64,000 bases of DNA, from contig CM026395.1 in the NCBI GenBank assembly GCA_014843695.1, forward strand, positions 51,814,557-51,878,556, in the 5' to 3' direction. This document shows, piece by piece, positions 55,001-64,000 of the stretch. How positions within the stretch are numbered: position 1 is the first letter of the stretch; every line of letters begins with the position of its first letter. The notes beneath the pieces are model-generated. The model was not told the DNA's origin. It did no database searches and was given only the letters and a program-made list of their open reading frames with translations. The DNA comes from Archivesica marissinica (Eukaryota; Mollusca; Bivalvia; Venerida; Vesicomyidae). The translations under genes were made by a program, and so were the position numbers.

Positions 55001-55686
55001 CCACTGCTCACTGTCCACTGTCCACTGATCACTGCCCACTGCCCACTGTCCACTGCCCACTGATCACTGCCCACTGCTCACTGTCCACTGCTCACTGCCC
55101 ACTGATCACTGCCCACTGTTCACTGCCCACTACTCACTGCTCACTGCTCACTGCTCAATGTCCACTGCTCACTGCCCACTGATCACTGCCCACTGTTCAC
55201 TGCTCAATATCCACTGCCCACTGATCACTGCCCACTGTTCACTGCTCACTGTTCACTGCCCACTACTCACTGCTCACTGCTCAATGTCCACTGCCCACTC
55301 CTCACTGTCCACTGCTCACTGCTCACTGCCCACTGCTCACTGTCCACTGTCCAATGCCCACTGCCCACTGTCCACTGATCACTGTCCACTGTCCACTGTC
55401 CACTGCTCACTGTCCACTGCTCACTGTCCACTGCTCACTGCTCACTGTCCACTGTCCACTGCTCACTGCTCAATGTCCACTGCCCACTGTCCACTGCTCA
55501 CTGCCCACTGTCCACTGCTCACTGCTGTCACTGCTCACTGCCCACTGTCCACCGCCCACTGCTCACTGTCCACTGCCCACTGCTCACTGCTCACTGTCCA
55601 ATGCCCACTGCTCACTGCTCACTGCCCACTGTCCACGGCTCACTGCCCACTGTCCACTGTCCACTGCTCGCTGCTCACTGCTCACT
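52029..55686. repeat. 7-bp satellite array (CACTGCY), 3.7 kb
   Basis: Units CCACTGC, TCACTGC and CCACTGT alternate for about 520 copies. Rare variants (CACTTATCACTG at about 52578 and about 54395; TCCAATGCCCACTG; CCACAGCCCGCTG) recur about 1.8 kb apart, so a large block was duplicated. Because 7 bp is not a multiple of 3, 21 bp gives a 7-residue pattern (STAHCPL-like) in long open frames of up to 669 codons on the plus strand. These are not genes. Confidence 0.97.
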
Positions 55687-55743
55687 ATCGTGTTTATGTT
55701 ATCCCGCCTGATACACAGGAGGACTTCAAATATTTCTGATTTA

Positions 55744-56283
55744 TCCACTCGACCTTCATAAGGCGAGTTTATTTTGTTATTGGTGGAAGAAGACCAACGA
55801 TATTTTATTGCTAAAACATATTTATTATAAATCTATTTATTATTTCATACAGTTTCAAAGATGGCGAATAAAACCGATACAATAATTCTAGTTACTTTAC
55901 TATGCATATATATGTATGCTAAGGCGTAACCTAATAATATGTTGTCCACAGGAGTGGCTATAAAAGAATTACACTCTCAATTACATTACCTCCCTTGATA
56001 AATAATGTTAGGAGACTATTTAATTATTTTGGTGTCAGTTTATGTTTTTTAATAAAGGGAGGTAATATTTATTAATTACATTGAACGATTATGCAGCGAA
56101 CCGCAGTTTGTTATTAATTTTATATTTAGATTTTATTCATCTGATTATAAAAATGTCAAAGATTGTTACTTTTTACTATTACTTTGATTTTAAAAACTCA
56201 TGGAATAATAATTAAAAAATTATTTAAATAATGTGTAAAAAGAAATAATCATTAACTTGCCTTTTAAATAAGGTCGAGTGGTT
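55744..56283. mobile_element. MITE family M3 with CCACTCGACCTT ends
   Basis: TCCACTCGACCTTCATAAGG at the left and TTTAAATAAGGTCGAGTGGT at the right form imperfect TIRs of about 40 bp. Inside is a smaller inverted pair, ATTACCTCCCTT and AAAGGGAGGTAAT (about 55986-56075). A relative lies at 62104-62412 in the opposite orientation. No coding capacity. Confidence 0.65.
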
Positions 56284-56345
56284 CTAATTCAAATCTTTTG
56301 GTGACCTATATACAACAGTTACTGTTGGTATGGGTTAAAAATATT
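56284..56345. repeat. Repeat adjoining M3 (CTTTTGGTGACC)
   Basis: AATCTTTTGGTGACCTATAT then ACAACAGTTACTGTTGGTAT also occurs at 58722-58775 and, inverted, at 62040-62103. The true repeat unit may therefore extend beyond the M3 TIR. Confidence 0.6.
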
Positions 56346-56917
56346 CATTTGACATATTATTTAACATTAACAATGAAAAGAAAGTCCTTTTCCCCGAGAA
56401 TTATTTTTAGATTTTTCGACCTTCCCAAGCTGAATAAGCACGTTTTATACTCTAAGACTTGTCTAGTGATATTACCTATTTCTAGATTTATTATTTGGCA
56501 ATTTAGGAATTTAGCCAAACATAATAAGACGTTTTGCTCCAAAGCTGATGCCATCCCTAAGTTTCTATCGTTATTAAAATTGCGCATTGTCACATATAGC
56601 TATAGACTTATAAATGTAATATTTCTGGATTGTTGAGCACAACACGTTATTTGCACTATGACAGAAAAAAGACGTTATCTTCAACGAAATTGTTTCCATC
56701 GACTATTACACGTCTATGTATATATAAAGTGTAATTAAAACCTTCACGTTTAAGCTAGTTATCTAACGTTTTTATTATCAGTCGGACTAACGGCATTATA
56801 CCATCATCTTCAATTATGCGCTGAACGTTCTTTTGTTCAGCCGCAGTCATGTTTTACAGCGAGTTTTAGAACTTTATTATTCAATGCGACACGTAGTAAC
56901 CCCTCCCCCAGCACCCT
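56346..56917. other. AT-rich, no gene recognised
   Basis: A 112-codon plus frame (56298-56636) is basic and AT-driven. I recognise no domain and do not call it a gene. Confidence 0.4.
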
Positions 56918-56927
56918 ACAGTAAATG

Positions 56928-57132
56928 GGTGTGTATTACGTTTATTTATCGTCGCTACCGGTTGCCCATATGAGCGACGCCTCCTGAAGAGATTAGTCAT
57001 TTTAGATTTTTGGAGGATAGTGCAATGATACAGAGAGAGACCCATTCCAGAGTCTCCTCTGGTTCTTTTGCGTGCACGGTGTAAAGCACCCACACGAGAC
57101 CTCGGTTTAACGTCCCATCTGAGAGACTGTTA
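56928..57132 (-). mobile_element. SINE S1, 5'-truncated, with 10-bp TSD
   Basis: ATTACGTTTATTTATCGTCG to TTTAACGTCCCATCTGAGAG. ACAGTAAATG is repeated exactly at 56918-56927 and 57133-57142. Confidence 0.9.
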
Positions 57133-57484
57133 ACAGTAAATGATTTGCTAAGTGTGTTTATATAGCGATTTACAGTGTACACTAGTATATCAATATACAT
57201 GTATGTTCTTTTTTCCTATCGACAAGATGTGTTATGCATCACTCTATAACTTCAGTTATTGAAGAAATTGTACCACCCCATGCCCCCTTTGTTACACCTC
57301 ACACACCGTACGTGTTTTTTTAGCTCGTTGTATGATTATCTTTGTATTGCAGTATTGCGATGTTAAGAATATTATTGTTGTTTTTGTGTAGGGAATTATG
57401 GAAATCCGTCCACTTCAGCACTAAGTATAAACATAGTTGTGGTTCGTTCATACATTCCAAAATGAATAATTATTATCTCTCTTA

Positions 57485-57485
57485 G

Positions 57486-57533
<48 letters not shown>
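57485..57533. repeat. (TA)n microsatellite
   Basis: About 45 bp of pure TA. Confidence 0.95.
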
Positions 57534-57536
<3 letters not shown>

Positions 57537-58721
57537 TGAATTGCTACTTTTCGTGTTCGTTTATTCGGTTCCGTTTTTCAGGGCAGTGACTATATTTAAG
57601 GACACACATGCTGGTCATTGTCTTAGTAAATAGTTATAAACTAACTTACCGTACATACCTAACAATGTATATTAATGTATATTACTAATTAGTAATAGTC
57701 TGGCTTCATTCTCATTTTCACTCATATTTCACCATGTATATATATGTAACCCAGCCTGGGACCATTACCTCATTGTTCATTCACGTAGGCTCATTGCGCA
57801 TGTAACCTAGTCAGGGATCATTCAAACATTTCAATCATATCGTTATATATAAATATTATCTAAATATGTTCTTCTCGTTTCAGGTATGTGCGTATTAGTC
57901 CTTTATAATACATACGAAGTAACAACTCAATACTGAAGTCAAGTTTTCTATAGGTTTTCAATATGCTCACGTTATGAGCGTGTCATGTTGCAGCGGGTTG
58001 AGCGGGCCTGGGTGGCACTCTATGGTGGCTGGGTTGTTTCCAAAGTTTCCGTCGCGCGTCGCTCGGTCCTGTTTACAACTCGGACATTACGCCGATATAT
58101 GGTAGTATCAAGCGTGTGTATTTCTAATAGCCGCCGTTAGTAGGGACACACTGCGTGTCGCTCATTGGCGAGCTGAGCCTGGTCTGATTATGGTATCTAT
58201 ATGCTGACCTTTTGAAAAACAAAATATTCATTAATTGTACTTCCATAATTCAAATGGGACACAATGTTACATGGGTTTTCATAAATATGTCGTCTAAATT
58301 TCAGTAGTTATCATATGACTTACTAACATCAAACTGTAAAACCTGCTTCTCGAAATAGGATACCTATAGTTGGGTTTTTGTGTGCAAGATATTTGTTAAG
58401 CCCTTGAGGCAGTACATGTGTATACAATTATACGTGATTAATGTTAATTCATTCAGGACATTCTACATTCGAAACATACCAGTGAAACTATTCAAAGGAC
58501 TTATATAGACTATTCCAATACAATCATGGTGTTAATTTAGGACAATAAGTGATACTTTTTCCATGCAAGTGATTCGTTCAGTTACAGTTTATTATTACTT
58601 CCCCTTCTTTCTTTGTCTCTATTTTCGGCTATTTCTTCATCTCTTAAGAGAAGCAGGTTCAGTCTCCTTACAGCTCTGTCATTTATTGTACATGCATTAT
58701 ATGAACATAAATTTTAAGAAA
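57534..58721. other. No gene recognised
   Basis: Contains a loose duplication, TGTAACCCAGCCTGGGACCA (57747) and TGTAACCTAGTCAGGGATCA (57800), and a GC-richer patch at 57.99-58.19 kb (GTCGCGCGTCGCTCGGTCCT). No exon could be supported. Confidence 0.4.
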
Positions 58722-58775
58722 AAAATAGTCTTTTGGTGATCTATCTACAACAGTTACTGTTGGGATGGGTTAAAA
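58722..58775. repeat. CTTTTGGTGATC repeat fragment
   Basis: TCTTTTGGTGATCTATCTAC, AACAGTTACTGTTGGGATGG. Related to 56284-56345 and 62040-62103. Confidence 0.65.
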
Positions 58776-58864
58776 GTTAAAACTATCAAATATTCATTTC
58801 AGTTAGTGGGGACATTCAAGCCGTTACTTGTTTGCACTATTTCATCGTGGGCTGTAGCCTGGGT

Positions 58865-59395
58865 TCCAGTTTTTCACTAATTTACTTCTGGCAAAATGAC
58901 ATTATCAGAAGCTCAAGATGGCCCAATTAGTAATCTCGGTATTAAACTATATTTATATTGTGCCCCAATGTGAGGGACTCACATCTGCTCTTGTGCGTGC
59001 GTGCGTGCGTTCGATTGGTTTGTACTACCACGCTATTAGGTCACAGTAATGGACCTTGTCATTGTAGATAAGAGAAGAAGCTGGGGCACCCGTGTCCTAT
59101 GGACACGTTCTTAATTACTGTGTACATTGATAACCCATATGATTTGTGAATAGCGCTATATTTTTCAATTTATTAATCTAATGATCAGATCGCTTCTGTT
59201 CACACTATATAATTATTATTGAATGCATAGTATTAGGTGTCTTATAGGCCCACGGAGCAGGTGCGTTTTCTTGTTTTTTTAATAGTTGCTATATATATTT
59301 GTAGAAATGTGCACATGTCACTTTAATAAAAACTTACTTACTTACTTATATGACTGATCCGGCAAACTATATCAACGCCTGTTCCCAGGCGACGT
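58865..59395 (+). repeat. R6 repeat split by an inserted element
   Basis: R6 parts at 58865-58960 and 59345-59395 match the contiguous copy at 42265-42480. Between them, about 58972-59344 contains TGTGAGGGACTCACATCTGC, GGGGCACCCGTGTCCTATGG and an end of ACTTACTTACTTACTTAT. That simple-repeat tail is typical of a LINE/SINE insertion. Confidence 0.65.
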
Positions 59396-59399
59396 GGAC

Positions 59400-60080
59400 T
59401 GTACTGTAAGGCTATGATTTCGTGGGTATATAAGTCATTGTCAAAAAATATGCGTATTTCTGTCAAATCGATGTAAAGTTCACAAACTATGTTTTCATGC
59501 CATTGTGTTGGTGCTGTTATTAATTATGAATACCTTCAGATATTTATGAAGAGAAAACTATGTTAACGGTAGCTAATTAACTGTTTTTGATGTTGAAACA
59601 CACATGTATCAGTAACATTTTGTGCTATCCAAGGATTACCCCTTTCTTGTTTCTTTGACTTAATTAATGACAATGGACTAGATTAAAAATAATTTAAAAT
59701 AAATATTGTGTTTTGCGAAAGAACATGCATGTTAAAATAAGAAAGCTTTTATTTAAAAAAAGAAAATAGTCCCCATTGTCCGTAAAACTTAAAAATAAAT
59801 TTGATATGGATGTCCCAAAGTTCATTGTCAGTTTACACTCTCTTATATCTATAAATAGATTCAACCTGTAGCTGCTGCAGCTGTGATTATATTATCTCCC
59901 TCTGGTACTTCCTGTCAAGTTTTGGAAATGTGACATAATAGTATGCTACTTTGTCAACAGAAAAAGAAAATACATAATTTTGGAAATTACAAATTGCAAA
60001 GTATTTTTAAAACGTGTCTGTCCTGTTACGCATGTTACCATGGTATGGTGCTCTCTCTTGATATTACGATGAAAGGATGT
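59400..60080. other. No gene recognised
   Basis: AT-rich. Short frames only. Confidence 0.4.
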
Positions 60081-60083
60081 ATA

Positions 60084-60308
60084 CTAGAGGACATAGAAAA
60101 CGCAAACCTACATTATATGTTTATTGTTACATGAAAACGAAATACGAAGGAATCCATCAAAGATATATCACATTTTTATTACAAAACACAAACTGAACAA
60201 CTAAAAATATTTCAAAATGTTTAAAACTTATGTTTTTATATAGTTATTGTTTTTCATATAAAAGCACACACTTATCCGAAGTGCCCGTTTTCTATTCATG
60301 TCCTCTAG
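60084..60308. mobile_element. MITE family M4, 225 bp
   Basis: CTAGAGGACATAGAAAACG at the left is inverted at the right as CGTTTTCTATTCATGTCCTCTAG (with a 4-bp insertion, TCAT). Flanking TA on both sides suggests a TA target duplication as in Tc1/mariner-type MITEs. Its left-end sequence is the unit of the 40-kb minisatellite. Confidence 0.78.
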
Positions 60309-60310
60309 TA

Positions 60311-60685
60311 TATGTGAGCTGGACGAATGCTATGGTATGATGTATGTGAGCTGGGAGAATGCTATGGCATGATGTATGTGAGCTGGGAGAATGCTATGGC
60401 ATGATGTATGTGAGCTGGGAGAATGCTATGACATGATGTATGTGAGCTGGGAGAATGCTATGACATGATGTATGTGAGCTGGGAGAATGCTATTACATGA
60501 TGTATGTGAGCTGGGAGAATGCTATGGCATGGTATAAGTGAGCTGGGAGAATGCTATAGCATGGTGTATGTGAGCTGGGAGAATGCTATAGCATGGTATA
60601 AGTGAGCTGGGAGAATGCTATAGCATGGTGTATGTGAGCTGGGAGAATGCTATAGCATGGTGTATGTGAGCTGGGAGAATGCTGT
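60311..60685. repeat. 32-bp minisatellite, about 12 copies, next to M4
   Basis: The unit TGTGAGCTGGGAGAATGCTA is followed by TGGCATGATGTA (32 bp). Variants TATAGCATGGTG and TATGACATGATG occur. It starts within a few bp of the M4 right end but is not M4 sequence. Confidence 0.93.
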
Positions 60686-60968
60686 GCGGGCATGTTGTTG
60701 AAAAACACCTGTTAATTAAATCATGGAACGCAATTAATATTTGTTTCCGGTACATATGTTCCACAGATATGTATTTCCTGTGACGGCCAGTGCTGTTGCG
60801 TTCAAATGTGTAACAACACATACTTGTGACCGATTAATATGGCCCAAACTGGCATGGCGCTGTGCGTGCAGACATTGTTGTGGAAACCCCCATGAGCCTA
60901 TGCTCTTACAGATGCCAAAGTCAAAAACATTTCATTCGCCCATTTCACATACATACACAACACCGTAG

Positions 60969-61256
60969 CCAGGGGCAAGTTTCAACAAAGGCATTATAGG
61001 GGGCCCGAGGCATGTTGCCCCTTAACATTGTTGGAGTATAGAAGCGATTTCCTGCGTTTTCTGATTTAATGAGTTTATACGTATACTTATGTACTGACCT
61101 TTCAGCTCTCTAGCAGTCAACATTTTATACAGTAAAGGGATATTTTTTGCATTTTATTTATAACATTTTTCATTTATTTTAATATTTTTGCTTTGGAATG
61201 TTTAACCGAGGCAGCTGCCTCGGTGTGCCTCAGTGTGGCTACGGCCCTGATACATG
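60969..61256. mobile_element. Non-autonomous DNA element with CCGTAGCCA ends
   Basis: CACCGTAGCCAGGGGCAAGT at the left. GTGTGGCTACGGCCCTGATA at the right, the inverse. About 290 bp, no frame. Such GGGCCGTAGCCA ends are common on hAT/Harbinger-like MITEs. Confidence 0.55.
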
Positions 61257-61489
61257 AACTAATGAGGATTTCATTAACATATGATTATTCCAGGCTTGTG
61301 TAGCATGATATGTTGTAAATGATAAAGATTATAATAAAGAGAAACTACTATTTTAACGCACTGAGATATTTATATATTGAAGAGATCACCGAAGAATAAT
61401 TGTCTTATGTTTCATTGGTGCATTGAATATATATTGGAAATGACGAAGAGTCATACATTTATGATTTGTAGATTGACATGACTATTTTA

Positions 61490-61690
61490 GCGCGCTCGCT
61501 TCTCACCAATGCAACCCGGGTTCGATCCTCGGACCGGGATGTATGTGAGATGGTACGTTGGTCGCCAGGTGGGTTTTCTCCGGGTACCTCCCACACAAAT
61601 GACCACATTTATGCTTCATCCGCGCCAACGAGAGTGATTAATATAAATTGTTAAAGCTTCGCAATCGTTGTAAAATAAATAAAGATTAAA
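61490..61690 (+). repeat. SINE family S3
   Basis: B-box-like CCCGGGTTCGATCC, ATGTATGTGAGATGGTACGT, TTTTCTCCGGGTACCTCCCA, GAGAGTGATTAATATAAATT and tail AAAATAAATAAAG. The second copy is at 62498-62700. The 3' region resembles the S2 tail. Confidence 0.75.
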
Positions 61691-62039
61691 CTTTAAACAT
61701 GACTATTCATTTAGTACATATAATAGTTACACGTGTACGCCTAGATCATGGTTTTCACTATATCGTCACTTGAATGTCATTTGGTGCACACAAGGCACGG
61801 GTGCACGCTTTTCACGATTGTAGAATGTTTACCCGACATGTACATGTAATGAATTCTGCTGAACAGATAAACTAAAGAGACCCTACATATTGTCGTAATT
61901 AATGGCCTCAAGTGTAGTTTCAACATTGCTGATGCAATGTAACTTGCTTTATCAAAATTGCTCATCAATTAACCAATATCATAATAGTCGACTGCCTATA
62001 TTATTAAACAGACAAACATCTTCATATCTTTACTAAACA

Positions 62040-62412
62040 ATATTAATATTAGAATTATGACCCATCACCAACAGCTGTAGATGGGCCACCAAAAGATTTC
62101 GGATAGAACCACTCGACCTTTAATTAAAAAGGCAAGTTAATATAACACAGCAGTTACAAAATATTTATATGGATTGATTAATATTATCGAATCACTTTTA
62201 TATAGTATTGATTATAATATATAGAGTATTTATCACCTTAATATTAATTACATTACTATAATGTGATATTAAATTAATAATAATTTAGAAGCATTTAGAA
62301 AATATTGAAAATAATATTAATGAATATTACCTCCCTTTATTTAATTAAGTATTATGAGACTACAAATATCAATAACAAGTTTGTATAAAATCTATAGTTG
62401 AAGGGAAGTAAT
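62040..62412. mobile_element. MITE M3 relative, truncated, with adjoining repeat
   Basis: 62040-62103 is the inverse of 56284-56345. 62104 on has CCACTCGACCTTTAATTAAA, and ATATTACCTCCCTTTATTTA at 62330. The far TIR was not found. Confidence 0.55.
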
Positions 62413-62497
62413 ACAGCAATGATTGATGAAAAAGTCCAGCTAAGTTATCTACCTGGAATGCTATCTTTATATAAATTTTGTCTGATTAGTGCAGCAC

Positions 62498-62700
62498 TGG
62501 TGTTACGCTCGCTTTTTCACCAATGCAAACCAGGGTTCGATCCACTAAGTATGTGAGATGGTACGGTTGGTTTTCTCCTCCGGGTACTCCGGTTTCCTCC
62601 CACATGAATGACCACATATACAACTTTCAACTGCGCCAAACGAGAGTGATAAGTTGTTAAAGCTTGTTCCGCAATCATTGTAAAAGAAATAAAGTTTAAA
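62498..62700 (+). repeat. SINE family S3, second copy
   Basis: CAGGGTTCGATCCACTAAGT, GAGATGGTACGGTTGGTTTT, CCTCCCACATGAATGACCAC and the tail AAAAGAAATAAAG. Confidence 0.75.
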
Positions 62701-62880
62701 TTATCGCTATATCAATTTTACTCTTTGATTTGATAATATGTCATTGCTCTATATAGTACATGTATAATACAATCACGATCACAATACAAATAGAAAATTA
62801 GTAAATGGGTTGGGCCGCAATTCTAACAACATACGTGATTAAAAAAGAATTGAGCACGCCAGAATGTAAGTGGCGTAACA

Positions 62881-63013
62881 GTGTGTGTTTTACGTTTATT
62901 TATCGTCGCTAGAGTCTACTCTGGTTCTTTTACGTGCACGGTGTAAAGCACCGACACGAGACCTCGGTTTAATGTCCCATCTGAAAGACTGTTAATTGTA
63001 TTAGGGTCAGACG
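62881..63013 (-). mobile_element. SINE S1 with internal deletion and 11-bp TSD
   Basis: The tail TTTACGTTTATTTATCGTCG joins directly to the middle CTCTGGTTCTTTTACGTGCA, so about 110 bp are missing. GTGGCGTAACA is duplicated exactly at 62870-62880 and 63014-63024, so the deletion was present at or soon after insertion. Confidence 0.9.
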
Positions 63014-63024
63014 GTGGCGTAACA

Positions 63025-64000
63025 TTTTACAAGATTTAATATATACCAACACCATAAAAAACTGTGTTACGTTTTCGTTACAAATTTTAGAAATATGGAT
63101 TTTACTATCATGAGTGTAGAAAATAATCCTTCACACATTGCACTAATTTACCCAATATTTCGTACATTTTGATACCAAATTTTCCTATATTTTCTTTTAA
63201 AAGGATATAAATTTTACCTCTAAGGCAAATGCACAATTTCTTTTTGGTGTGGTATAGTTAGTCTGTGACTTTTTCGAAGTAATGTACTAGTTTGCACACT
63301 CCACTGTCCAGCCCCCCTCCCCCAGAATTGCACCCCGGCAACAAGTCCAAACCTGAATGAAAACAGAGGATATTGGGGTTACTAATTCAAATAGAGTAAG
63401 AATAACATTAATATGAAATGAATCAGTAGTAATCAGCTAAACCCATGTGATTGTGTAATACATGTCTGTACTGCTGTGAAAATTACAATGTTGTCCTCGT
63501 GTTTCAAAGTATCTCTACCGAATAACAGCAGATTAATTATTGGAGCATGATATTAAAAAAATGTATACATTGAAAGAAAGTGTTCGGCATTTTCAATAAG
63601 AGACATCGGTCAGTTACTATATACCCCTGAATATTCCCTAATAGTTTTTATCGTTGTTTCCTTTACACAACATACTATCAATTTTCTTCCACTTTCTCAT
63701 CTTATAATTATGTTACTACACTCATCAAAACTCTTAACTACGCCGATACTATTTTGCGAATAATTTGATATGTCCTGAAAATATGGCGACAAAACTGTGC
63801 ACGTAAATAAAATAACATGTGCTTAACTATTTCCTGTTTTAGTTGATACCTGTTTTAGTTTACGAGTAATGCTGTTTTAGGTAAGTCTACCCTCAAAACC
63901 AAAGTCACATTTTTCGCTTTTCTATAATTACGCTTGTCAATATTTTGAATGACACGCATGCATTTCAACAAGGTATGTGAAGCGAGTTGCACGTGCAAAA
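63025..64000. other. No gene recognised
   Basis: AT-rich sequence. A GGTATGTG donor-like site near the right edge lacks a supported exon. Confidence 0.4.

Noticed and set aside
52029..55761. Plus-strand open frames of up to 669 codons (STAHCPLL-type repeats)
   Set aside because: They are the necessary translation of a 7-bp satellite in all three frames. No start context, splice sites or non-repetitive protein.
56298..56636. 112-codon plus-strand frame
   Set aside because: AT-driven composition, next to MITEs, with no recognisable domain or splice pattern.

Overview
This is a nuclear genome window from an intron-rich, AT-rich invertebrate, most likely a mollusc or other lophotrochozoan. The evidence is GT/AG introns, a 12-exon SLC6 transporter, a single-exon TRIM gene of a type expanded in molluscs, many tRNA-headed SINEs, short DNA transposons and very large minisatellite arrays. 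The species assignment is inference. Nothing prokaryotic or viral was seen.

Layout. 1-340: one coding exon on the minus strand resembling CNOT1, the scaffold of the CCR4-NOT deadenylase. 404-15.63 kb: three unrelated minisatellites (31-, 25- and 38-bp units), with a 1000-N assembly gap where the second meets the third. 15.6-18.6 kb: SINEs, AT-rich DNA and a diverged CACGTG-rich minisatellite. 18,642-20,714 (-): an intact 690-aa TRIM protein (RING, two B-boxes, coiled coil, NHL-like propeller). 21-28 kb: SINEs, a LINE reverse-transcriptase remnant and a TTAA-flanked MITE. 28.2-30.4 kb: a 17-bp minisatellite that supplies the stop codon of the next gene. 30,392-50,379 (-): a complete 12-coding-exon SLC6 amino-acid transporter gene, 698 aa, with every exon phase consistent. 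Its introns hold MITEs, nested SINE/LINE insertions, a 36-bp minisatellite and a 31-bp minisatellite apparently derived from one of its own splice donors. 51-56 kb: microsatellites and a 3.7-kb array of a 7-bp satellite. 56-64 kb: MITEs, SINEs and unassigned AT-rich DNA, with no recognisable gene.

The three genes share a strand but nothing suggests a joint pathway. One would act in mRNA decay, one as a probable ubiquitin ligase and one in plasma-membrane amino-acid uptake. The most unusual content is how tandem repeats arose here: from a transposon end (40 kb), from an exon-intron boundary (33 kb) and overlapping a coding end (30 kb). I found no evidence of a new multigene system.
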